From Lentibacillus sp. Marseille-P4043 (lineage in GTDB: Bacteria; Bacillota; Bacilli; Bacillales; Amphibacillaceae): a DNA stretch of 64,000 nucleotides. The stretch lies in the NCBI RefSeq assembly GCF_900258515.1, contig NZ_LT984884.1, positions 3,221,367 through 3,285,366 of the forward strand, read 5' to 3'. The first letter of the stretch is position 1. Each line of letters starts with the position of its first letter. The notes under the pieces are model-generated. The model searched no databases. It had not been told where the DNA came from and worked only from the letters and a program-made list of their open reading frames with translations. The translations under genes and the position numbers were made by a program. Shown piece by piece: positions 1-7,626 of this stretch.

Positions 1-295
1 CTGTCACCGATGCAACCAATCCGGCGTACTTGAATTGCACATCATGATCATGATTCACAAAAACACATGCAAAATCAGCCGTGTTAGAAGGAATGACAAT
101 ACAACCATTCATACCACGGTGTCCCCGAGGTTCATTCAACAACAATTCTTTTTCATGTCTATATTTTTCTTCAACAAGAGCTTGGTTTAATTCCAAATTT
201 TTCTCGTGTAGTGTGATCGCTGAATGCACGATAATTCGAAATGCCTCACCTGCAACATGCGTATCAATTGTGGTAAACATTTTTTCAACATTCAT
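1..295 (-). CDS. Proline racemase family protein, partial (C-terminus outside window)
   Basis: The leftward frame starts at the ATG at 293-295, eight bases after a GGGAGGAGGTG ribosome site, and runs off the left edge, so only about 98 residues are visible. The N-terminus (FTTIDTHVAGEAFR, then LNEPRGHRGMNG) matches the start of the proline racemase family (PF05544) and of the neighbour at 311-1333. It lies 15 bases after that gene, so they are probably cotranscribed. Where active family members carry the first catalytic cysteine (MCGH in the neighbour), this protein reads FKYAGLVAS, with no Cys or His. It may therefore be a non-racemising paralogue. Its reaction is unknown. Family membership is fairly secure; function is not. 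Confidence 0.8.
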   Translation of the reverse strand, partial: MNVEKMFTTIDTHVAGEAFRIIVHSAITLHEKNLELNQALVEEKYRHEKELLLNEPRGHRGMNGCIVIPSNTADFACVFVNHDHDVQFKYAGLVASVT

Positions 296-310
296 TTGTG
301 CACCTCCTCC

Positions 311-1333
311 CTAATGGCCTTCCATCGGCGGAATAAGTAAATAGCCTTCTTTTAATGGATCTTTTTCGTTATAGAAGAAGCGATGCATCCCCATCACCCA
401 GGCGGAACCTGTCACTTCCGGGATAACTGCTTCATGATCCTTGATAGCTGTTAATACTAGAATTTTTGCTTTAAAAAGCGTACCAACGATGCTTTCATAG
501 ACGAATAGCTCATCTTTACCGATTTCATTTTTGCTGTACATGGTTGCCAATTTTGCAGAAGTTCCCGTACCACATGGAGAACGATCAATTCCACCAGGCG
601 GAACAACAACAGTATTTTTGAGATCTGCCTCTGGATGGACCGGATCCGTATAAAACTCAATATGTGTTAAACCGTTAATAAAGGGATGTTCCGGATGGAC
701 GATCTCTTCTTTTGCATTGATGGCATTCCGGATTGTAATTGCTTGATCAATAATCGTTGAAGCATTGTCTGTCGTTAAACCCAACCCTAATTTACGTGCA
801 TCGATAATTCCATAAAAATTACCGCCATATGCAACATCACATTCGACATGGCCAATACCTTCTACATCAATTTCAACCCGTTTTAACAAAAAGGAAGGCA
901 CATTTAGAAACGTTACTTCTTTCGCTATTCCATCTTCTACTTTGACTTTTACTTTTACCAAACCAGCCGGTGTATCCAAATTGATCATCGTATATGGTTC
1001 TTTCACCTCAATTAGCCCTGCTTCAACAAGCGCCGTACAGAAACCAATCGTATCGTGGCCACACATCGGTAAATAACCACCGGTCTCAATATAAATAACA
1101 CCAACATCTGCTTCTGGATGACATGGATTGACCATCAAGGCACCTGACATTACATCATGGCCGCGTGGTTCATTCATCAAAAATTTACGAATCCAATCAT
1201 AGTGCTCTTTCATATACAGCATCTTTTCCGACATCGTGTCACCCTTCAACTCTGGTAAACCGCTCAAAACCGTCCTTGTCGGATTTCCGCCAGTATGTGT
1301 GTCGATCGTGGTAAACAGTCGTTGAAACTTCAT
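311..1333 (-). CDS. Proline racemase / 4-hydroxyproline 2-epimerase family enzyme
   Basis: This 340-residue protein is a full-length PF05544 member. Both catalytic cysteines are present: Cys91 in MCGHDTIG and Cys254 in DRSPCGTGTSA. This is the two-base Cys/Cys pair of proline racemases and trans-4-hydroxy-L-proline epimerases; the 3-hydroxyproline dehydratases have Thr at the second site. The enzyme would invert the alpha carbon of proline or hydroxyproline in the cytoplasm. The gene directly follows the FAD dehydrogenase gene (stop at 1334, start at 1333) and precedes the partial paralogue. With a D-amino-acid type dehydrogenase and HcnA/HcnB-like subunits nearby, 4-hydroxyproline epimerase is the more likely activity, feeding cis-4-hydroxy-D-proline to the dehydrogenase. 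Substrate choice is inferred from context. Confidence 0.88.
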   Translation of the reverse strand: MKFQRLFTTIDTHTGGNPTRTVLSGLPELKGDTMSEKMLYMKEHYDWIRKFLMNEPRGHDVMSGALMVNPCHPEADVGVIYIETGGYLPMCGHDTIGFCTALVEAGLIEVKEPYTMINLDTPAGLVKVKVKVEDGIAKEVTFLNVPSFLLKRVEIDVEGIGHVECDVAYGGNFYGIIDARKLGLGLTTDNASTIIDQAITIRNAINAKEEIVHPEHPFINGLTHIEFYTDPVHPEADLKNTVVVPPGGIDRSPCGTGTSAKLATMYSKNEIGKDELFVYESIVGTLFKAKILVLTAIKDHEAVIPEVTGSAWVMGMHRFFYNEKDPLKEGYLLIPPMEGH

Positions 1334-2515
1334 TTAACTCCTCACCCTCTCTTTAAATCTGTCATGACGCAGTGCTTCTATTGGTATCGATGTTTCACTT
1401 CCAGAGATCAGTTCCTCAATCACTTTTCCAGTTACTGCCGCCAAACTAATACCATCCCCTTCATGTCCAGCCGCAATATAAAATCCTGGCACTTCATCCA
1501 CATGGGAAATGATAGGAAGATGATCCTCTGTCCATGGTCTTAAACCGGCATATGTCCGAATAACCGTCATGTCAGCCATTTTCGGATAGAATCGTACCGC
1601 CCGTTTCGCGATATACTTGGTTACTTCATGGTTTACATTTATGTCAAATCCGTTAAACTCCCGACTGCTTCCAATTAAAAAATTTTGACTTTCAGTAGGT
1701 TCGAACACCAATGCAACACCATATTTATCTGTTATGGGATCCACTATCCGTTCTCCGCCAAACTTAGAAATGAGATAGCCAAATTCCATTACCTTTCGAA
1801 GACCCACCGGCTGTTGTCTAGAAGCAACAATTAATTGTCCTTTTCTTGGTTTAATTGGAATATCGATATCAAGCATTTCACCAATGTACGGAGCCCACAC
1901 CCCACATGCATTGACAACTTTATTTGCTATGAAGGTTTCATTATTTGTTTCAATTACAAACCGGCCAGACGTATCTTTATTTATGTTTTTCACTTCTGTA
2001 TGTGTATGTATTTTTGCACCATTTTTCTGTGCACTGTAAAACATGGAGTACGTAAGCATATATGGATTGACGGTCGAATCTGTTTTACACTCTAACCCAC
2101 CATAAAGATCATCCGCAAAATAGTCGGATTCATTGCGCAAGTCTTCCCTGTCAAGCATCTTGAAATCAAGCCCTGCCTCCTGCTGTTGGTGTACCCACTT
2201 TTGGGCTGCTTCCAATTCAGCATCATTTTCACACACAAGAATGCTCCCAGGATTACGGTATTCAAAAGAAATCGCTAGTTCTTTATCCAATTCATGTACC
2301 AATTGTTGACTTTTTAATGACATTTGACTGTCAAACCCAGGATCCTTGTCGATCGCCAATATATTCCCATCGCATCTAGACGATGTTCCACTAGCCAATT
2401 CTTTTTTTTCCAGGACAGTTATATCTAACCCCGCCTTGGAACAATAGTAGGAAATCGCTGCTCCCATAATCCCTCCACCGATTACGACAACGTCCCGATG
2501 ATTGGTATTATTCAT
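1334..2515 (-). CDS. FAD-dependent D-amino acid / D-hydroxyproline dehydrogenase subunit (DAO family)
   Basis: The 393-residue protein belongs to the DAO superfamily (PF01266). An N-terminal Rossmann motif VVVIGGGIMGAA (Gly13-Gly18) is followed by the FAD ribose-binding acid in VLEK (Glu36), and a C-terminal GLRPWTEDHLPIIS...GHEGDGISLA segment closes the flavin site. It resembles the beta subunit of multisubunit D-hydroxyproline dehydrogenases (HcnC/LhpB-like), which oxidise the D-imino acid to a pyrroline carboxylate and pass electrons to partner subunits. Those partners are probably the Fe-S and HcnB-like proteins at 4549-6372. It is first in a leftward operon behind a sigma-54 promoter at 2563-2578. 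The start ATG has an AAGGGGG ribosome site. A glycine/sarcosine oxidase role cannot be excluded from sequence alone. Confidence 0.85.
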   Translation of the reverse strand: MNNTNHRDVVVIGGGIMGAAISYYCSKAGLDITVLEKKELASGTSSRCDGNILAIDKDPGFDSQMSLKSQQLVHELDKELAISFEYRNPGSILVCENDAELEAAQKWVHQQQEAGLDFKMLDREDLRNESDYFADDLYGGLECKTDSTVNPYMLTYSMFYSAQKNGAKIHTHTEVKNINKDTSGRFVIETNNETFIANKVVNACGVWAPYIGEMLDIDIPIKPRKGQLIVASRQQPVGLRKVMEFGYLISKFGGERIVDPITDKYGVALVFEPTESQNFLIGSSREFNGFDINVNHEVTKYIAKRAVRFYPKMADMTVIRTYAGLRPWTEDHLPIISHVDEVPGFYIAAGHEGDGISLAAVTGKVIEELISGSETSIPIEALRHDRFKERVRS

Positions 2516-2562
2516 AAAAAATCCCCCTTTTTAAAAAGGCCAACCTTTTCATAATCCATATT

Positions 2563-2578
2563 GCAACTTTTATTCCAA
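2563..2578 (-). promoter_or_regulatory. Sigma-54 (-24/-12) promoter of the leftward dehydrogenase-racemase operon
   Basis: The minus strand reads TTGGAATAAAAGTTGC: GG and GC separated by exactly ten bases, the diagnostic SigL spacing. The GC lies about 48 bases before the ATG at 2515, which gives a short leader. The divergent gene encodes a sigma-54 activator, and the 2579-2762 interval would hold its upstream binding sites. I did not find a clear palindrome there. Confidence 0.8.
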
Positions 2579-2762
2579 TTTAGGAGAATCCGTGAATTCG
2601 TCTTTTCTTAATGAAGTCTATGCTTAGTTCCCACCCTCAAATTTTGTATGTTTCCCGAAATAATTCATCCATTATTAGAAATAACATTGATTTCGTTAAT
2701 TTGATGTGTCAAAATATTTTTAAAATGTATATATTTTTATACAATTAAGGAGGCTTGAGGTA

Positions 2763-4484
2763 ATGATTTCAATTTTTCCTGGTATCGAAGAATTTTTAGA
2801 TACACAATTTATCGTGTTAAACAGTAGTGAAATGACTGAGAATGAGATAGATTCAATTGCTAAATCAAACTACCCTAAACCAGTATTTTTGGTTAAGGAC
2901 AATACGTTTTACCTGATCAAGTGTTCATACAAGACAAGTCAACACCTATATTTCCCATGCGGAATAATTTCAGCAAACGAAAATATTGATTACATTGTAG
3001 AAAAAGTAGCAGTATACGAGCACTTAATTGTGAAGGATCAGAAAGGAAATGTTCTAGGTTATGTGAACTCTGTAGGATTAAGTGAAAAATTGTTTAAAGC
3101 CTATCAACATTTACAGGCTTACATTTCCACCATTCTCGAAACAATCGATGAATCATGTACCGTAATCGATGATAATAAAAATGTAATAGCGTGGACAGAA
3201 GGTGCAGAACAAATTTTCTCAGTCAAACAAGAGGAGATCATAGGCAAACAAATTACAGATTTCTTCAGCCCCAAACGATTAGAAATATTAAACACACTAA
3301 AAAGCGGAACATCTGTTCATCACAGCCAGCATAAGGCCAGAGAAAACCAGGTTGTAATGATTAACTCAAATCCAGTATATTTTAAGGAAAAAATTATCGG
3401 GGCTGTTGTATCAGAAACTGACATTACCAGTCAAATCAAGCTAAACAGAGAATTATATTATGCCTCCGAAAAACTATTCCATTTAGAAAAGGAAGTAAAC
3501 AAATTAACATCTACAGAGGATCCATTTATCAAAATTAGAGGGAATAGCTCTGTTTTAAAAAAGACCATTAATAAAATTAAAAAAGTAGCCGCAACTGAAA
3601 CAAATATTTTAATATGTGGAGAAAGCGGTGTAGGAAAAGAACTTTTTGCCAAAGCAGTGCACACCATCCGCGAAGGCAACCAAGCACCATTCGTTGTTAT
3701 TAATTGTGGTGCAATCCCGTCCGCATTGTTCGAAAGCGAAATTTTCGGCTATGAAAAAGGTGCATTTTCTGGCGCTGATCAAAAAGGAAAAAAGGGGAAA
3801 GTTGAACTTGCCAAAGGTGGAACATTGTTTCTCGATGAAATTGGTGAAATGCCACTGGATATGCAAGTAAAAATGCTACGGTTACTTCAGGAAAAAAAGT
3901 TTTATCCAGTCGGTGGAACAAAGGAAATAAAAGTAGATTTCCGTGTAGTAGCAGCAACAAACCGTGACCTTGGGGAACTTGTAAAGGGAGGTAAATTCAG
4001 GCAGGATCTTTATTATCGGTTAAATGTCGTAAGCATTGAAGTCCCACCGCTGAGAGAGCGATTGGAAGATATTATTGAATTAACACATTATTTCCTTCAT
4101 GAAATATCCATTAAATACAACCGACCTATTCATGGAATATCACAGTCTGTCATGCAAGCCCTTCTCCAACACCAATGGCCAGGAAATATTAGAGAACTAA
4201 AAAATGTTGTCGAACGGCTTGTAGTCTTTTCGGAAGACGGTGAAATAAAACTAGATGATCTACCTTTCGATACAGACACATCACAAGCAACCAATGGTAA
4301 TCTTGTTGCATTGTCAGCATATGATAATCGATCATTACAAGAACGGCTACAGGAATTTGAAAAAGATATTATTCTTAAAGAATTAAAAAAGGCGGACGGT
4401 AATAAATTACTATGCGCTAAAAATCTTCAAGTGACCAGAGCAACCCTTTACAATCGATTAAATAAATTAGGAGTAAAGATTTAA
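2763..4484 (+). CDS. Sigma-54-dependent transcriptional activator (PAS-AAA+-Fis HTH)
   Basis: This 573-residue bacterial enhancer-binding protein has an unrecognised N-terminal region (1-115), a PAS sensor domain (about 120-225, ending in ETDITSQ), an AAA+ domain and a C-terminal Fis-type helix-turn-helix (about 530-573, LQVTRATLYNRLNKL). The AAA+ core shows Walker A GESGVGKE (286-293), the sigma-54 contact loop as GAFSGA (333-338, a conservative Ser for Thr variant) and Walker B GGTLFLDE (352-359). It probably senses an amino-acid-derived signal and activates the SigL promoters on both sides (2563-2578 and 4494-4509). The layout resembles RocR and PrdR type regulators of amino-acid use. The start ATG follows AAGGAGG. 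The ligand is unknown. Confidence 0.93.
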   Translation: MISIFPGIEEFLDTQFIVLNSSEMTENEIDSIAKSNYPKPVFLVKDNTFYLIKCSYKTSQHLYFPCGIISANENIDYIVEKVAVYEHLIVKDQKGNVLGYVNSVGLSEKLFKAYQHLQAYISTILETIDESCTVIDDNKNVIAWTEGAEQIFSVKQEEIIGKQITDFFSPKRLEILNTLKSGTSVHHSQHKARENQVVMINSNPVYFKEKIIGAVVSETDITSQIKLNRELYYASEKLFHLEKEVNKLTSTEDPFIKIRGNSSVLKKTINKIKKVAATETNILICGESGVGKELFAKAVHTIREGNQAPFVVINCGAIPSALFESEIFGYEKGAFSGADQKGKKGKVELAKGGTLFLDEIGEMPLDMQVKMLRLLQEKKFYPVGGTKEIKVDFRVVAATNRDLGELVKGGKFRQDLYYRLNVVSIEVPPLRERLEDIIELTHYFLHEISIKYNRPIHGISQSVMQALLQHQWPGNIRELKNVVERLVVFSEDGEIKLDDLPFDTDTSQATNGNLVALSAYDNRSLQERLQEFEKDIILKELKKADGNKLLCAKNLQVTRATLYNRLNKLGVKI

Positions 4485-4493
4485 CCCGGAAAT

Positions 4494-4509
4494 TTGGCAT
4501 TATTCTTGC
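4494..4509 (+). promoter_or_regulatory. Sigma-54 (-24/-12) promoter of the rightward Fe-S/flavoprotein operon
   Basis: The sequence TTGGCATTATTCTTGC has GG and GC separated by ten bases and is very close to the SigL consensus TTGGCAC-N5-TTGC. It starts ten bases after the activator's stop codon and about 40 bases before the next start codon, so the downstream operon has its own SigL promoter. Confidence 0.88.
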
Positions 4510-4548
4510 ATGTAAAATGATACAGACACTAATGTAGGAGTGATCCAA

Positions 4549-4818
4549 ATGACAGAAAAAGAGATGATAGTTTGTAGATGTGAGGAAGTAACATATAAAG
4601 AGCTCATTGAAACTGCTGAAACATACAATTGTTCAGCGAGAGAATTAAAACTTCGTACCAGGGCTGGCATGGGTTATTGCGGTGGCAGAACATGCCGGAA
4701 CATGGTCGATAAGGTTTCAGAAACATTAGATACTAACAATCGCACCCAAATAACATTGAAATATCAACCTCCCATACGCCCGGTCCGTTTTGGAGATTTA
4801 GGGGGGCAGGAACAATGA
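4549..4818 (+). CDS. BFD-like [2Fe-2S]-binding protein
   Basis: The 89-residue product has the four-cysteine pattern of bacterioferritin-associated-ferredoxin (Fer2_BFD) domains: CRC at 9-11 and CGGRTC at 44-49. In HcnB-type subunits of amino-acid dehydrogenases this domain is normally fused to the C-terminus of the flavoprotein. Here it is a separate gene and the flavoprotein at 5146-6372 lacks it. It probably carries electrons within the D-hydroxyproline dehydrogenase complex. I chose the ATG at 4549, eight bases after TAGGAG, over the GTG at 4540 that overlaps the ribosome site. The stop overlaps the next start by four bases, so translation is coupled. Confidence 0.85.
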   Translation: MTEKEMIVCRCEEVTYKELIETAETYNCSARELKLRTRAGMGYCGGRTCRNMVDKVSETLDTNNRTQITLKYQPPIRPVRFGDLGGQEQ

Positions 4819-5153
4819 GCCAACGAATCTTAGAACACCCAGTACTGGGAAAATTGGAGGCAAATAATTATGTTTCGTTTACATTTAATAATAAAGACTA
4901 TAAAGGGTTGGCAAATGAATCGATTGCTGCAGCACTATTAGCCAATGGGATTCGTACACTTCGCCATCATGAAGAAAGCGGCACACCTCGGGGCATCTAT
5001 TGCAATATCGGCCATTGCTTCGAGTGCAGGGTAACCGTGAATGGACAACAAGGAGTTCGTGCATGCTTAACACCATTACAAGAAGGTATGATAATCGAAA
5101 GTGGTGGAAAGCTCCCCACTCCTGTAAGGGATTGGAGGGCTGAAAATGAATGA
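4815..5153 (+). CDS. HcnA-like [2Fe-2S] ferredoxin subunit
   Basis: This 112-residue protein matches the small 2Fe-2S (Fer2_4) subunit of hydrogen-cyanide synthase / sarcosine oxidase-like dehydrogenases. The cluster ligands are visible in IYCNIGHCFECRV (Cys63, Cys68, Cys71) and VRACLTP (Cys84). It would relay electrons between the flavin subunits of the amino-acid dehydrogenase. It overlaps the gene before it by four bases and the gene after it by eight, which points to a tightly coupled operon with fixed stoichiometry. The family assignment is firm; the link to hydroxyproline comes from the racemase and dehydrogenase on the other side of the regulator. Confidence 0.87.
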   Translation: MSQRILEHPVLGKLEANNYVSFTFNNKDYKGLANESIAAALLANGIRTLRHHEESGTPRGIYCNIGHCFECRVTVNGQQGVRACLTPLQEGMIIESGGKLPTPVRDWRAENE

Positions 5154-6372
5154 CGTGATTATTATCGGTTCAGGGCCTGCTGGATTATCAGCTGCTATCA
5201 CATGTACTAAAAAAGGATTAGATGTAGTGTTAATTGATGAATACCTTAAAGCAGGCGGAAGACTTTTAGGCCAACTATATGAAGAACCAAATGGATCATG
5301 GTGGAATGGCATAAACGAGTCAAACCGTTTATACCAACAAGCACAAGATTTAGGGGTTCAAATTCAATTGAGCACACCTGTAAATAATCTGGAAAAAATA
5401 AATGATGAATGGGTTGTCTACACAGAAAAAGAAACCCTTTACACGAACCATTTATTACTAGCAACAGGAGCTGCTGAATCCCCTGTGCCTGTGCCAGGAT
5501 GGACAATACCAGGCGTTATGTCTGTTGGTGCTGCGCAAGTGATGACAAATGTTCATCGCGTAAAGCCTGGCGAACGAGGAGTAATCATCGGAGTGAATGT
5601 CCTTTCAGCTGCGATTGCCATGGAATTAAAAATGGCTGAGATAGATGTAGCTTGTCTCGCATTACCATCGTTAAATCAGATGACAGAAAATGCTGCACTA
5701 CCCAGGGATGTATTGGATTCGCTTCTCCATGTATCCCATATGGCCCCCTCCCCATTTATCCGATATGGCAGCAAAATAATGCAAAATGATTTCATGAAAC
5801 AATTAGGGATTACTTTCTATCCTAAAAAAGGTGTAAAAATGTGGGATATTCCGATTCAGCTCAGAAAGGCTGTCATTGAAATTTATGGTGATGAACAAGT
5901 TGAAGGCGTCACTTTAGCTACAATAAATAAAAATGGTGAAGTAGTAGCTGGAAGCGAGGAAAAAATAACATGTGATTTTGTCTGTATCGCAGGAGGACTA
6001 TATCCATTAGCTGAATTAGCTTCCGTTGCTGGCTGTCCCTTTTATCTAGTTGACGAATTAGGTGGCTATGTCCCGATACATAATGAACGAATGGAAACAA
6101 CACTTGACGGATTATATGTCGCCGGAAACATTACCGGCATTGAAGGTGCCAAAGTCGCCATAGCCCAAGGGGTAACAGCAGGATTGTCAATTGCTCGCAA
6201 CTCTGGAGTAAGCGGGTTAGATGAAGAAATCCGGAAATCCATTCGAGCGACTAAGCAAACGAGAGATAGTGCTTATATTCAGTTTCATCCGGAAGTAAAG
6301 AAAGGAAAACGAATAGTTCAGGAACAATGGGAAACGTACAAGGCATCTCGTGAAAAGCATGAAACGTACTAA
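5146..6372 (+). CDS. HcnB-like FAD/NAD(P)-binding oxidoreductase subunit
   Basis: The 408-residue protein is a pyridine-nucleotide-disulphide-type flavoprotein of the HcnB / sarcosine oxidase alpha-like group. It has an N-terminal FAD motif VIIIGSGPAGLSAAITC, an ATGAAESPVPVPGW segment, and a C-terminal LYVAGNITGIEGAKVAI flavin-binding segment. HcnB proteins usually end in a BFD Fe-S domain; this one does not, and a stand-alone BFD gene lies two genes upstream. It probably acts with the ferredoxin and DAO-type subunit in oxidising a D-imino acid. The start ATG lies behind GGAGGG inside the end of the preceding gene. The 24-base palindrome just after the stop may end the transcript. Confidence 0.87.
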   Translation: MNDVIIIGSGPAGLSAAITCTKKGLDVVLIDEYLKAGGRLLGQLYEEPNGSWWNGINESNRLYQQAQDLGVQIQLSTPVNNLEKINDEWVVYTEKETLYTNHLLLATGAAESPVPVPGWTIPGVMSVGAAQVMTNVHRVKPGERGVIIGVNVLSAAIAMELKMAEIDVACLALPSLNQMTENAALPRDVLDSLLHVSHMAPSPFIRYGSKIMQNDFMKQLGITFYPKKGVKMWDIPIQLRKAVIEIYGDEQVEGVTLATINKNGEVVAGSEEKITCDFVCIAGGLYPLAELASVAGCPFYLVDELGGYVPIHNERMETTLDGLYVAGNITGIEGAKVAIAQGVTAGLSIARNSGVSGLDEEIRKSIRATKQTRDSAYIQFHPEVKKGKRIVQEQWETYKASREKHETY

Positions 6373-6396
6373 CCAGTATCGAACGTTCGATACTGG
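6373..6396. terminator. Perfect 24-bp palindrome after the flavoprotein gene
   Basis: CCAGTATCGAAC is followed at once by its exact complement, starting right after the flavoprotein stop codon. The 3' flank is CTATATCATTTT, a poor U-tract. It could be a weak terminator, an RNA 3' stabilising hairpin or a protein-binding site. Confidence 0.5.
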
Positions 6397-6439
6397 CTAT
6401 ATCATTTTAAGAGATTTATAGATTGGAGATAGAATATGA

Positions 6440-7360
6440 ATGAGAATGCCAGTTGTCTACTTATCGATCGTATTCGTAATGGTGTTATGGGGATTTAATG
6501 TCATTGCGATTAAGGTTATCGTGGAACAGTTTTCACCTGTTACCATTACTGCCCTACGCATCTTTTTGGCTTCGATTGTTGTATAGATTATTTTATGGAA
6601 GCAAGGGAATATTCGACTACCAAAACAAAAGGAAATTTTATATGTATTGCTTGCGTCCCTAACAGGAGTTCTCGGACATCATTTCTTTTTATCGGTCGGA
6701 TTGACGAAAACAACTGCTTCCAGTACAGGGTTAATATTAGGAACAGTTCCACTTACAACTTCAATCCTTGCAGCAATGATGTTAAAAGAAAAATTATCCA
6801 CATTGAGGGTAACAGGACTTCTATTCGGTCTTACTGGTGTATCAATAGTCGTTCTTTACGGCAGTGCTGGCATATTAGGCATTAACATTGGCGATCTATA
6901 CATCTTCCTTGCCGTTCTATCACAAGCCCTAAGCTTTATTTATATCAAAAGGGCATCAGCTACAATGAAATCAAGTCTCATAACAGGTTCGATGTTGTTA
7001 ATTGGCTCCTTTTTACTTTTTGTCGTCAGTATCGTTATGGAGCCAGCCGGTCTATCCAGCCTAAAAAACGGCACCATTGTCGGTTGGACTGTCTTTCTTG
7101 CCTCGGGAATTTTAGCAACAGGGATAGGACATTTCTTATATAATGGTGCGATTCAGCATATAGGAGCTGGAAGAACTTCTATTTTCCTAAACATGTCACC
7201 ATTTTTTGCTTTGTTGGGGTCCGTTTTATTTTTGGGAGAGGTAATCTCTATCGTACAAATTCTTGCTTTTGTGCTTATTGTAGTTAGTGTGATCCTAGGT
7301 TCTGGTTTGGGTGATAGGTATGTTTATAGGAGGAGACGTGATTTAAAAGAGAATGCGTAA
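6440..7360 (+). pseudogene. EamA/DMT-family permease, interrupted by an in-frame TAG
   Basis: From the ATG at 6440 (MRMPVVYLSIVFVMVLWGFN, a typical EamA first helix) the frame runs to 7360 with a single break, a TAG codon at 6584-6586 after LASIVV. The frame continues as IILWKQGNIRLPKQKE and the rest of a ten-helix drug/metabolite transporter. Uninterrupted it would be about 306 residues, the usual family length. The remaining open part from the ATG at 6647 lacks the first two helices. No frameshift is needed, so a recent nonsense mutation (or a sequencing error) explains it. Its place after the SigL-driven operon suggests a former role in moving the operon's substrate or product. Confidence 0.8.
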
Positions 7361-7455
7361 TAAAATAATTTACTTTTAAAACCTACGTGAAGAATCCAAC
7401 AGTAAATCATATTATCTATATTTAATAGATTTTTCATTCTATCAATATTTCGAGA

Positions 7456-7485
7456 GCTAGTATTAATACAAAATTTAATACTGGC
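7456..7485 (+). terminator. AT-rich hairpin downstream of the permease pseudogene
   Basis: GCTAGTATTAA pairs with TTAATACTGGC (11 bp, one G-T pair) around an eight-base loop, followed by CTTTAAAA. It shares the CCAGTAT core with the palindrome at 6373-6396. The U-tract is weak, so the terminator call is tentative. Confidence 0.4.
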
Positions 7486-7626
7486 CTTTAAAATTCACGA
7501 TCTACCACCACTAAAAATTTATTACAAAACCTATAGTAACCTTTTATACCAAATTTAAATCTTACACACTCTCCCATGATACAAATCTTACATGTTAATA
7601 TAAAAGAACAATGGAGGTTTTATGTT

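Noticed and set aside
2579..2762. Upstream activator binding site for the sigma-54 regulator
   Set aside because: Only weak repeats (two GAAATAA, CGAAAT/ATTTCG) are visible, not a convincing palindrome.
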